A stretch of DNA of 15,124 bases from Circinella minor (lineage: Eukaryota; Mucoromycota; Mucoromycetes; Mucorales; Lichtheimiaceae): NCBI GenBank assembly GCA_016758965.1, contig JAEPRB010000527.1, positions 1-15,124 of the forward strand. Direction: 5' to 3'. The notes below the pieces were generated by a model that did no database searches, was not told the DNA's origin, and saw only the letters and a list, made by a program, of their open reading frames with translations. Every line of letters starts with the position of its first letter. Position 1 is the first letter of the stretch. Shown one piece after another: positions 1-8,336 of the stretch. The position numbers and the translations under genes were made by a program.

Positions 1-127
1 TGCTTTTAACATACATCAAATTATTATACTAAATATCTAATTTTATTTGAACTAGTATACTCTTACATATTATTATCAATAATCTATGTACGTATAAATA
101 TCGAATTTTATACTTAGTTGTATTATG
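1..127 (+). repeat. Left terminal inverted repeat
   Basis: Base-for-base reverse complement of 6504-6630 over 127 bp. Identity breaks at base 128. The outermost bases read TGCTTTTAAC. The repeat contains a TACGTA palindrome near base 88 and is strongly AT-rich. It may start before the window. Confidence 0.97.
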
Positions 128-354
128 GAAGCTGTAAATAAAAGTAATAAAATGAACTATTTAAATAAAAAAAAAATGCGTACGCTCTCGTAGTTTTATC
201 TGGTTAAAATTGAAGGATTAAGTATAAAGAGTAATGTCTAATTGAGCGTTTTTTAAACTCTAGCTGACAGCTTTCCTTTTTCTTTTCCAATTGTCAAATT
301 ATTAGTAAAGATAATATCAGCATAAAAATGATTGTTATTAGGTAATAAAAAATT

Positions 355-558
355 ATGCAGCCTTTTTTTAAGGTACAAGATCTAAAAGGAGACAAATTTT
401 TTTTTTACTGCATGGACAACCATTTTTACATGGTGGTCCGTGCGTACAGCTGTCTTATTGATATGACTGAAAACTCCGTTCCCGTTTTTTTTGGCACGGG
501 TACCATAAGTGGGGCCGACGGATTTAATTATTTTGAAAATTGGCCTAAGCGAAGCTGA
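355..558 (+). CDS. Possible small protein within the transposon, 67 aa, unknown
   Basis: An ATG-started frame of 67 codons on the strand opposite the transposase gene, convergent with it. The stretch is visibly richer in G and C than the surrounding DNA, which is the only positive sign of coding. No domain, signal peptide or membrane segment is recognisable; it holds a Phe-rich start and a Gly/Thr-rich middle. No clear TATA box or Kozak context was found. The opposite strand is also open for 60 codons (382-564), so the openness may reflect composition rather than selection. Its end overlaps the hairpin at 536-568. Could equally be untranslated transposon sequence. Confidence 0.2.
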   Translation: MQPFFKVQDLKGDKFFFYCMDNHFYMVVRAYSCLIDMTENSVPVFFGTGTISGADGFNYFENWPKRS

Positions 559-568
559 GGCCAATTTT
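536..568. repeat. Perfect 11-bp inverted repeat (hairpin)
   Basis: The arm AAAATTGGCCT at 536-546 and its exact complement at 558-568 are separated by 11 bases. A second short inverted pair (CCCGT/ACGGG) lies just upstream at 481-500. In a eukaryote this is not a classical terminator; it sits between two convergent frames and may be structural. Confidence 0.7.
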
Positions 569-618
569 TAAAGACTTATTATATTAAAACTCTCCTATTA
601 TGTAACTATATGGCGTTT

Positions 619-624
619 TTTATT
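619..624 (-). terminator. Putative polyadenylation signal of the transposon gene
   Basis: An AATAAA hexamer reads on the minus strand about 120 bp beyond the stop codon at 746. This is the expected distance for a 3' end signal, but such hexamers are common in DNA this AT-rich. Confidence 0.35.
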
Positions 625-745
625 GAAAAAGAAGTAATATATATAATATACGTATAATAAAATAATAATGTTAATTGTATGTAATATCAATGGTTGTATA
701 GTATAAGTTTATATGTTTCAGTTTGTTCATTTTGGAAAATTAGAT

Positions 746-1051
746 TTATTGGTTATTATTATTTAAAAGAGGGCATGTTCCTCGTCCTGTTCTGCCGACA
801 CAAGTATTACTATGACATGTTTCACAATGTCTCACACGTGGTGGTGCATGTAAACCATCAAAGGTACTAGTACGTGAAGAAGGAGCAGCGTATGTAAAAG
901 GAAATGGTGGATAAATCAATTGTTGTGGTAGATATGGATTATAAAATATTGTTGGTTCGATTGTATATGTTGTATTATTATTATGTGTTATTTCGTTTGA
1001 AGATGATGTGACAGTGAAATTATTGTGTTCAGTGTTGCTTGTCTCTTCTGT

Positions 1052-1094
<43 letters not shown>

Positions 1095-4000
1095 GCAGTT
1101 GCTTCCTCAATAATAGTTTGAAGTCTAGGTATTTTAAGAGCAGCTGGATTTTGTGCTTCTGGTATATTGCGCTTTCTTGATGGAGAGCGTAAATCCTGTT
1201 GTAAAGTTTCGATTTGTTCTTTATTGCTATTTTTTGTTAAGTGTATATTTTGGTACTCACACCATTTGGCATGGTAACTACGTAAATGTTCAGGTGCTTT
1301 ATAAAAAATAGACTTTCCATCAACAAAAGCTGACCATAATTTTGAAAAATTGTCAAAATCAGGTTGTTGGTTACGTTGTAGTTGTTGAGGAAAATGTTGT
1401 CGAATGAGCGAGTCGTATTTGTTGCGTTCAACCTGAGTTTGTACAGGGATAATAGCATGAGCAGCACCTTGACGTTGAGCCATAAATCTATATTGTGATC
1501 CAGCTGTATGTGCCGTAGAACTATGTAGTATAATCAATGAAGCTAAATCATATGAAGATGTCCTACTTTTTGTAAATAATGATGAATTGTCTACTGCACG
1601 GATGTTATAGAGATCCATAAGTGACCGAGGTAGAGTAGAAATTCCAAAGCTTTCATCAGAGTCAGCAAGATAAAGGGCGTATTTATGTACCCCCGGTTCA
1701 TTATAAACGGCTGGTAATCCAAGCTGTTGACGTAAATCATTTATATGTTGTGTGAGCCATGGCTCATAATGTCCTTTGTGAATTTTACCATGTCTGTTCA
1801 TTGTTCCCACCTAAAACATAATAATGAATTAGTTTACGTACAATCATTTTTTAACTATTTAATATACATACATTAATGTTATGGCGCAATCGATAATCAG
1901 CAAGAACAGCATCAGCTAATGCTGGACTAGCGCCAAAAGACCCAAACTTCCGAATTACGTTCTGATGAATCCCTCCCTCTAAAGAATTGGTTCCTCGACA
2001 GCAGCGGTATAATATGAGTCCATCTCGATCTTGTCCCATTTTAAAATATAATGAATAACCGGGAGGATCTGACACATGGCCTTCATGAATCGATGATAAA
2101 ACATTTTTAGACTGCTTCCAAGCCTCATTATCAAATAATGGACGTCCAGTTCTTGCGCATTTCAAAGGGCCGTATGTTTCAAACAAGTTTTTTACAACAG
2201 GATATAAGGTTTCAGGTGGGGGAACAGTACCTAAAGAAATTATTACATAATAACATTGTTATATTATCAACTATATACTAATAACTAATGAACCTGCCAC
2301 CACCAATAATTGCTTACGTTTTACACGACGAAATATCCATCCCGGGTTTTTTAATAGCTTTTCATCCCATGTTATTTGATTCCGTGTCAAAACATCCTTA
2401 ACCTTGTTTTTATCTTCTTCATCAATAACAAAAAGTGCATCTCGTAGCTTTCTTGAAAAATCATTTGCAAGACCGTGTCTTCGGGGTACTTTGATTTGAT
2501 CCATTAGATGAAAAACATCCTTAAGTACTCTTGAGCGAATGGGTTCTTCAGCTGGTAATTGTTCAGGAAGAAAGGAAAATTGTTGATTTCCGATTTTCCT
2601 ACTTTCTTCCTCTATTTGGGACGTACTTGGATCTTGATTATGAGATGGTAGTTCATTATCCTGGAGAATAGAAGTAATATTGTCATTACTGTTGTAATCA
2701 TCATCTGGCGGCATAAGATTATTGTCATTATTAACTTGTTCACTGTCAAACATTTCTAGTTTTGAGTATATTTAAGCGAATTAGCACGAGAATAAGCATA
2801 AAATGTGTTGATTAATTATACAGCACATACGTGATGTAGATATACCAATATTTGATTGTTCACTGCTACCAGTTTCTTCAACAACGTTTTGAGTGTTGTT
2901 TTGGATTTCAACAGGATGTGATGTACGAAGATCACATAATCTAGCAACTATTTCGAAAGGAACTTGACTATATTCAGAAAGAGGTTTACCATCTCTATCC
3001 ACTGCATTCGGTACCAAAACCTGTTTTACAGTGATTATAACTTGAGCCTTCGTTAACTTTTTATCACCATATTTATCACGCTGACAGCTGATTTCTCCAT
3101 AAGCAGCGGGTTGAACCATAGACCAGGGATGATAAGAAATAGATGTACCTATTGAATTGAGTAAATATATATCAGAATAGAAATAATATAAACCATACCA
3201 ACTTTGAAATAGACTCATTTAATGCAATGCTATATATACCTTCATTTACTGGCTTTGATATACGCTTTCCTATTACTTCATTCTGTTTTAATTTGTGATA
3301 AATTTGTAGACCAGCCCAAGCATCCAATGCAGCATATTCCTTTTGCGTGTCAGATAATTCCATAGCACCCCAATCACTGAGTCGAATGTTGTTATCTTTT
3401 GGTAAAAACCGTTTCAAAACCCGGGCGCAAATTTCAGATAAGCTTATTCTTTGAGTATCAATTGCTCCTCGTTCTTTGCAAAATCTAGCAATGTCATATC
3501 CTCCAACACAAGTACCGGAAACAAGCCTAAAGTCACGCTCAATCTTATTCAAATCACCTTGTATAGCACGTCCAATCTTGATAATATTTGAATTTGATAA
3601 AACATCTATCAATAGTTGTGGTAGCACATCCAAATGGCGGACACAGTAGATATCAACAATGTTGTTGTAGGTAATTTGTATTGTAGCGAGCTTTCCCGGT
3701 GCATGAGTTGTAGGGTCGGTGGGCCATTCACAATCAAAACCAACTACTACTTGCTTGGACTGCGTGGGTTCTGAAGTACTGGAGGTGGGTGTTTTGATGA
3801 AATCAAGCAATTCTTGAGCTGCAGAAGCTATTTCATCAGCTTTATTTATACAACGGATTTCTACACTGTCTCCAGGGATTGTCAACTTTGGGTACTGGCT
3901 ATAATCCACGACTTTACCCGGTTCAGGGTCTGTTACAGGTTGGAGAGCTTCCTTCAATGAAGGAAAAACATCTTCCAGAATATTCTTGTCACCTCTTACA

Positions 4001-5592
4001 TTATTTGTAAAAAATATTTCTGGTTGACCATGACCATAGAAATCGAGTGAGCGTCGTACAGCATTGAAAGCATACTTCAAATGAAAAAGTGATTTTGTTG
4101 GCACAAGAAATTGCAATCGTACTTCTTCATATTCGTTGAGAATTGTATATAATGCTGTAAATATCGGTGCACCATCAACTTTTCCAATCAGTTTAATTAT
4201 TTTGAAGGAATGATCACCTTTAAGATACTTTGCGTCAAGAACCATCATTTGTTTGTCAAGTAAATGTCGAATTTCTTCGGTGTAGCTGGTGTAAAAAGAA
4301 CGAAAATACTGAGGTGAAGGTATAAATCCGCCATATCCATTTTTATCGTCGAAATCAGAGAAAGAACATAAAACATTGTTACTATTTGAGATAAAGTATT
4401 GATCAATTGTTGGATTCTCGATTCGAAACACTGCTGCATTAAGGTACTGGAATTCTGATCTGGCATGTTTAAGCTTGTGAAGTTCACGTAGTATTTTTTG
4501 AAATCGTTTTGGGCCAACTGAATTTTACATGCAAGGTCGCAAAAGATCACCAACTGTTTTGGATACTCCACTTCTATGTGTCATATATCCAGGATACTGG
4601 CACTGGAGGAACTTGGGGAGTTGGCGGATAATATTTTCATTATTGGCAACCGAAGTAAATGAGCACTTTTCATTTTTACAGTCATAGCGTGACGCCATAA
4701 TATAAAAAAAACTTGAATTAAATAAAAGCAGTTAATAAAAGGCATAATATAACAAAACAAATTCTTTGCATTTTTTTGTGAAATTTCAAAATGCTTACGT
4801 ACTCAGTAATGTCCACTACTCGACGTGGTTTATCTGTATATCCTTTTGACTTGAGATCATAATTACACGTAGGGCATTTCAAAGTTTTTCCAAGTTTTTC
4901 AAGTAGTAAATGAGGAAGCCAAAGGAATATACGTGGATAATAAAGACCATTTGGATTCAGATCATCAAGTAAAGCAAAGTATGGATCTTTTGGTCGTACC
5001 CAAAACGTTCCTCTACTGTATTCTGCTGGATATTTCTCACTAACAATACGTTTCTGGACATCAGAGAGATATTTTTGAATCACACCAGCTATTTGTGTCG
5101 TGTTATCATTTGATGTGTTGCTTGATTCATTTCTATTTTCTTCTGTAGTGTTATTTGCATTATGATGGTGAGCTGCTTGAGACGTAGTGTCAATAATATC
5201 TTCAGTGCCTTCTTGCCTGTTAATATCCTCTTCTTCATCTTCATCATTACAATCAATTTCATCAAGAACATCATCTTCATCATATACATCATATTGATCT
5301 TCTTCGGCTGAAGGAACCATGGTGTCAAAATTTTTTTCGCCAAGCGGTACATGATCATCCTCTACTAATGATGATGTTGGTTCTTCCTGTACAGGCGTTG
5401 CTGTACTATTAATAGATGAGCTAGGTGATGATGAATTATTATTTTATTATTATTGACAGTCGTGTTACCAGAGGTAAATGATAATTTTTTTTGTTTGCTA
5501 TCCACTTTTTTAGGACGTCCAGCACTGTGGCCTTGAGCGTTCTTTTGGCCGGAAGGTCGACCTCTTTTTTTGTAGTTGAAATTTCCCTCCAT
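746..5592 (-). CDS. Transposase-like protein with nested DEDDy 3'-5' exonuclease and DUF6729-like domain; 7 exons, one in-frame stop
   Basis: My spliced model has exons 5592-5469, 5400-4803, 4711-3240, 3148-2831, 2755-2318, 2230-1872 and 1810-746; all phases agree and the total is 1458 codons including the stop. Visible domains: AT-hooks (KRGRP, GRPKK) at residues 9-30; acidic region about 55-110; DUF6729-like Cys domain about 165-335 (CxxC 217/220, C252, C257, THRSG); DDE-like block with GDHSFK (D407) and NEYEEVR; DEDDy exonuclease about 560-715 (FDCEW D567/E569, GDLNKIERDF D627, YAALD Y700/D704), all catalytic residues intact; a block with RCCRGTN..EG (E1068); poly-Ser about 1342; Cys cluster 1432-1449. 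Presumed nuclear role in transposition. Codon 303 (4527-4525) is TAA inside otherwise continuous homologous sequence, and position 477, where I expect TDN, reads TNN, so this copy is probably defective. Exon 1/2 joining is the least certain step. Confidence 0.87.
1052..1093 (-). repeat. (TCA)n microsatellite encoding poly-Ser
   Basis: An uninterrupted trinucleotide run of 14 TGA units on the plus strand is read as TCA codons and encodes the Ser tract near residues 1342-1356 of the transposase-like protein. Length is a multiple of three, so slippage here keeps the frame. Confidence 0.9.
4525..4527 (-). other. Premature TAA stop inside the transposase-like gene (codon 303)
   Basis: Between RPCM and NSVGPKRF the frame reads ATG TAA AAT, with coding sequence of the same family on both sides and no shift. 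The only GT...AG pair spanning the stop closely is 11 bases long, too short to be an intron. A single C-to-T change from CAA (Gln) would explain it, but the original codon is my inference. Confidence 0.8.
5401..5468 (-). other. Putative 68-nt intron 1 containing an AAT repeat (alternative: frameshift)
   Basis: The AT-hook exon from ATG 5592 and the acidic exon from 5400 are in different frames. A GTAACA donor at 5468 and a TACAG acceptor at 5401-5405 join them in phase. The interval contains an AAT run broken by an extra A, so an indel in the microsatellite is the competing explanation. Confidence 0.5.
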
Positions 5593-5780
5593 TGTGAAAA
5601 ATAAAATAAAAAATTATTCAATGCGTTTGAATATGGTTGAATGAGTTAAATGTAGGTGAATGGAGTTAAATGGCGTTGAATAAAGTAGCAGTGGGAAACA
5701 TGAAACACTTAGAACAGAAGATATTTTATAATCTATTATGCAGGCACTTACAACCTTTTCGCTCTCTAAAAATATTAATG

Positions 5781-5874
5781 CTATATATAGGCTCCAGGCA
5801 TAGCAACAGATTTTTATTAAATCGAGCTCTTATTGGCCCAGACTATTAATTTTATTAACTTCTTCTCTGATTGG
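5781..5874 (-). promoter_or_regulatory. Candidate promoter of the transposon gene (two CCAAT boxes and a TATA box)
   Basis: Read on the minus strand, CCAAT motifs occur at 5874-5870 and 5836-5832, followed by CTATATATAG at 5790-5781, about 190 bp before the ATG at 5592. Order and spacing (CCAAT about 45-80 bp before TATA) fit a fungal RNA polymerase II promoter. A near-direct repeat of about 18 bp (5635-5652 and 5654-5672) lies in the inferred 5' leader. Confidence 0.5.
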
Positions 5875-6503
5875 CTTCAGTGGCCCCATCTACGGTATCC
5901 GTGCCTTTTTTTTTTAATTATCAAATAGGGGGATTAATATTATTTAAATTTTACCAAGCGAGTTTTTTTTAAAAGTAATCCAACGCACAGTGTTCGGTTT
6001 TTTCTAAGAGTTATGATAAGCAGAGCTATATATTATATAACATAGAAGGTATAATCGACTATCATTTATTTGAATGATAGAAATTCAATTGGTATTTATA
6101 TAGCTCATAGGCTTTAAAAACTATTGTTGAGATTGTGCATTAGCACCGACCACATGAAAACATTGCTCGTAACAGTTGATTTATATGAATGAGTTTAACC
6201 TTAAGCTTTCAAAGTATTTTTGTTGCTTTCAATAATAATGTGATCAGTATTAAAGATAGCTGATCAAAAATGTATACCCCCGGTTTTTGCACTCCTCCCG
6301 CCAAATTGAAAACCCCACGTTCCGCAACTTTTTTGAAGGAATTACCAAATTGAAATAACCGGGGGCGGGTCTACTGTTGTATACAAGGTTCAAGTCTTAA
6401 GAAGCATGCTATTTATGAAAGAAAGTTTTGTTTGAAGTTGAAAGCTAGCATAAATGAATGATAAATTTTTCTTTATTAAGAATTAAAGTCCTCAAAGTCT
6501 TTT
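5875..6503. other. Right subterminal non-coding part of the transposon
   Basis: No frame of note. The visible structure is an inverted pair CCCCCGGTT (6277-6285) / AACCGGGGG (6357-6365), unusually GC-rich for this DNA, enclosing two copies of CCAAATTGAA. These could be transposase or host-factor contact sites, but nothing in the sequence proves it. Confidence 0.5.
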
Positions 6504-6630
6504 CATAATACAACTAAGTATAAAATTCGATATTTATACGTACATAGATTATTGATAATAATATGTAAGAGTATACTAGTTCAAATAAAATTAGATATTT
6601 AGTATAATAATTTGATGTATGTTAAAAGCA
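6504..6630 (-). repeat. Right terminal inverted repeat
   Basis: Perfect inverted copy of bases 1-127, ending in GTTAAAAGCA at 6630. The following sequence (TAAGGCTTTT) would be the right flank if the repeat does not extend further; comparing it with the missing left flank would reveal the target-site duplication. Confidence 0.97.
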
Positions 6631-7506
6631 TAAGGCTTTTTCTTTTTCCTGCATTAACTGTATAAAATATGAACAATCATCTTTCTTTATTATTGTATAT
6701 TTCAATAAAGAAATAAATATTTTATCACTGCTCTGATTTCTTTTTAATATTGGTTTTATAAACTTCATGCATACATTTTGAGATTACTGTTTAGTTTAGA
6801 TTGATATTAGACCATGAATGTAATTCATGGTAAACTATTTCTGTACGTATCCCAAAGTCAAACAAGATATCAAATAGGAATGAATCGATTGACTTTCTTT
6901 TTTAATCCATTGGATAGAACTATCTTTATAGTAATAATAAAAAGGTAGAAGAAACAAAGCCTTTCATTTTATGATTTAAAAACAATAATAATAAAACACT
7001 CTATAATTACCACCAGTAGGAATAATCATGAATATACTGTTCTATACCCTTTAAATACAATGAGGTCTTCTTCAATACAATTATATATAACCCAGTAGAG
7101 TATATTTTTATTTTAATTTTCAAGTACTCGTTATTTTAACCATGTCGTGTCTCACTGAATACACCAACAAATTATACAAATCATTTTAAAACAGAGTTAC
7201 TTCCTTTTTATAGCAACGTACAAGATTTTGCTTCGTGAATCTACATCAAAGATGAAAAGGTACATTATGTTTTTTTACGTAGATGACCACCATAACATTC
7301 TTTTTTTTTCAAAGATAAACGCGTTCAAAAAATAAAGGGGGGGGGAGTATATTTGAAAACAATGTTCTTTATAATGATCAATTATTCGATTAAAGAACAA
7401 TATTTTCATAGTAAAAAGAGACATGTTTTATTTTTTAAAAGTAAAAAAAAAAAGACAAGTTCATTTTATTGTCCTGCGCGACTAATTATGCAAAGTAAAC
7501 ATAGTA
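6631..7506. other. Non-coding AT-rich spacer right of the transposon
   Basis: I see no coding frame, RNA gene or repeat family here. It contains homopolymer runs, including a run of G near 7337, and scattered TACGTA palindromes. Confidence 0.5.
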
Positions 7507-7510
7507 TGTA

Positions 7511-7545
<35 letters not shown>
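7507..7545 (+). repeat. (TG)n microsatellite
   Basis: A TG dinucleotide run, pure from about 7516 to 7545 with an imperfect start. It produces a short Val/Cys-repeat frame that I do not regard as a gene. Confidence 0.95.
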
Positions 7546-7546
<1 letters not shown>

Positions 7547-7697
7547 ACCATGGCAAGATCGCTAAAACTATTATTCCCTTTTTCCTTCTTCACTTTGTTT
7601 TTACTTGTCTACATCATATAAAAAAAAAGTAAGCTGTACAAAGGCATTGCTGCATGAAAAAAAAATGTTACCATTGTTTCGGATTTAAAAAAAAAAG

Positions 7698-7785
7698 TAT
7701 AAAAAGGGTCTTTTTCAGAGCTTTTTCTTTTTCTTTTTCTTCTCTTTTTTTTTTTCTTTACACCAGCAACAACCAATACGGTAAG
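7698..7785 (+). promoter_or_regulatory. TATA-box promoter, CT-rich start region and first-exon donor
   Basis: TATAAAAAGG at 7698-7707 is followed by a long CT-rich tract (7710-7760) and then CACCAGCAACAACCAATACG ending at 7780 against a consensus GTAAGT donor at 7781-7786. This is the layout of a fungal core promoter with a short leader exon. Possible acceptors are TTTTTAAG ending at 7945 and CCGCAG ending at 7957, giving an intron of 165 or 177 nt. It points to a plus-strand transcript covering the minisatellite and hairpins downstream. Confidence 0.5.
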
Positions 7786-7970
7786 TACTATTTTTCTATC
7801 CTTCTTCCCCCAATAGATCATGTATCTATTTTCTCCTACATTTTTTCCCTCCATCTATTTTTTTTATCTTTTTTATGGCTTTATTATACATGTTATTATT
7901 TTTGACGAGGTTTATCCTTACTCTTATTTTTTTATTCTTTTTAAGGAAACGCCGCAGCAATCACGTGAGG

Positions 7971-8165
7971 ACGACAAACGACGCGACGAACAACACCACG
8001 AACGATATGACGAACGATACCACGAACGATAACACGAACGATAACACGAACGACACCACGAACGATACCACGAACGATACCACGAACGACACCACGAACG
8101 ATACCACGGACGATACCACGGACGATACCACGCGACGATACCACGAACGATACGACGCGACGATC
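7971..8165 (+). repeat. 12-bp minisatellite (unit ACGAACGATACC and variants)
   Basis: About 15 tandem units of 12 bp with small variations, ending in less regular CGCGACGAT copies. It is much richer in C, G and CpG than the flanks. Because 12 is a multiple of three, several frames on both strands stay open across it (Thr-Asn-Asp repeats on plus, Gly-Ile-Val-Arg repeats on minus), so open frames here are not evidence of coding. Confidence 0.93.
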
Positions 8166-8336
8166 TACTCTTTACTATCTTCGGATAGTAAAGGGGCTGA
8201 TGATCCAGTCATCGACTGGGGAGGTCGGGTTCTGACGCAATGCCACCTCCACGTGGTAGGACCTGTCCACGTAGCTTCTTTTTTTTTTTTTTTCGAAAAA
8301 AAAAAGTTGCGGCCAAGAGCATTGCAATATTTATAA
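8007..8336 (+). CDS. Possible 109-aa repeat protein, Asn/Thr/Asp-rich
   Basis: If the leader exon ending at 7780 is spliced to the acceptor at 7945 or 7957, the first ATG in the transcript is at 8007 and opens a 109-codon frame. It starts with TTND repeats coded by the minisatellite, then about 60 residues without recognisable domain, including a poly-Phe stretch coded by the T-run. The frame would be driven by the TATA promoter at 7698. The second half overlaps four perfect hairpins, which argues that RNA structure rather than protein may be what matters. I do not recognise the product. Confidence 0.2.
   Translation: MTNDTTNDNTNDNTNDTTNDTTNDTTNDTTNDTTDDTTDDTTRRYHERYDATIYSLLSSDSKGADDPVIDWGGRVLTQCHLHVVGPVHVASFFFFFEKKKLRPRALQYL
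8168..8305 (+). ncRNA. Candidate structured RNA: chain of perfect hairpins ending in a T-run
   Basis: Four stems follow each other: 8168-8179 with 8184-8195 (10 perfect pairs plus a wobble and one more, closed by a C-UUCG-G tetraloop); 8205-8210 with 8214-8219 (loop ATC); 8220-8225 with 8245-8250; and 8251-8256 with 8267-8272. A T-run at 8279-8293 is followed by TCGA and an A-run that can fold back on it. The stretch is GC-rich in AT-rich surroundings, typical of structured RNA genes in such genomes. It matches no RNA family I can name; a TGATGA and a CTGA occur but not in a convincing C/D layout. Confidence 0.4.

Larger units (their letters stand above)
1..6630. mobile_element. Large terminal-inverted-repeat DNA transposon carrying a transposase-exonuclease gene
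   Basis: The element is bounded by perfect 127-bp inverted repeats (1-127 and 6504-6630) and is filled by one large minus-strand gene, plus about 900 bp of promoter/subterminal DNA on the right and about 600 bp on the left. The window begins exactly where the left repeat matches the right one, so the true left end may be at or just before base 1 and no target-site duplication can be read. Long TIRs and a single multi-domain transposase-like protein fit a class II cut-and-paste element. The family is not one I can name with confidence; the DUF6729-like plus 3'-5' exonuclease protein type is, as I recall it, found in fungal and some animal genomes. Identical TIRs suggest recent insertion or homogenisation, while the internal gene carries a stop codon. 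Confidence 0.88.

Noticed and set aside
4517..4527. GTAAAATTCAG as an intron removing the premature stop
   Set aside because: It is 11 bases long, far below any spliceosomal intron, and its removal would shift the frame away from the conserved downstream sequence.
4245..4571. 108-aa minus-strand frame beginning near 4571
   Set aside because: It is out of frame with the conserved domain reading through the same bases and is a shadow of the transposase-like gene.
5439..5621. Alternative start frame at 5621 of the transposon gene
   Set aside because: It lacks the AT-hook motifs that the overlapping frame from ATG 5592 encodes and leads nowhere in phase.
7353..7565. Plus-strand 70-aa frame ending in Val/Cys repeats
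   Set aside because: Its second half is only the TG microsatellite and the first half has no coding character.
7609..7905. Lys-rich and Phe-rich frames of 80 or so codons on both strands
   Set aside because: They are produced by poly-T/poly-A and CT-rich promoter sequence, not by codon structure.
7941..8144. Minus-strand 67-aa Gly-Ile-Val-Arg repeat protein
   Set aside because: It is the reverse reading of the 12-bp minisatellite, which stays open in several frames because its unit is a multiple of three.
7971..8165. CRISPR-like array
   Set aside because: Units are 12 bp and directly abutting with no unique spacers, and the surrounding genes are eukaryotic.
8168..8250. Box C/D snoRNA or U3 snoRNA
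   Set aside because: A TGATGA and a CTGA are present but the terminal stem, spacing and U3 conserved boxes are not; kept only as an unnamed structured RNA candidate.
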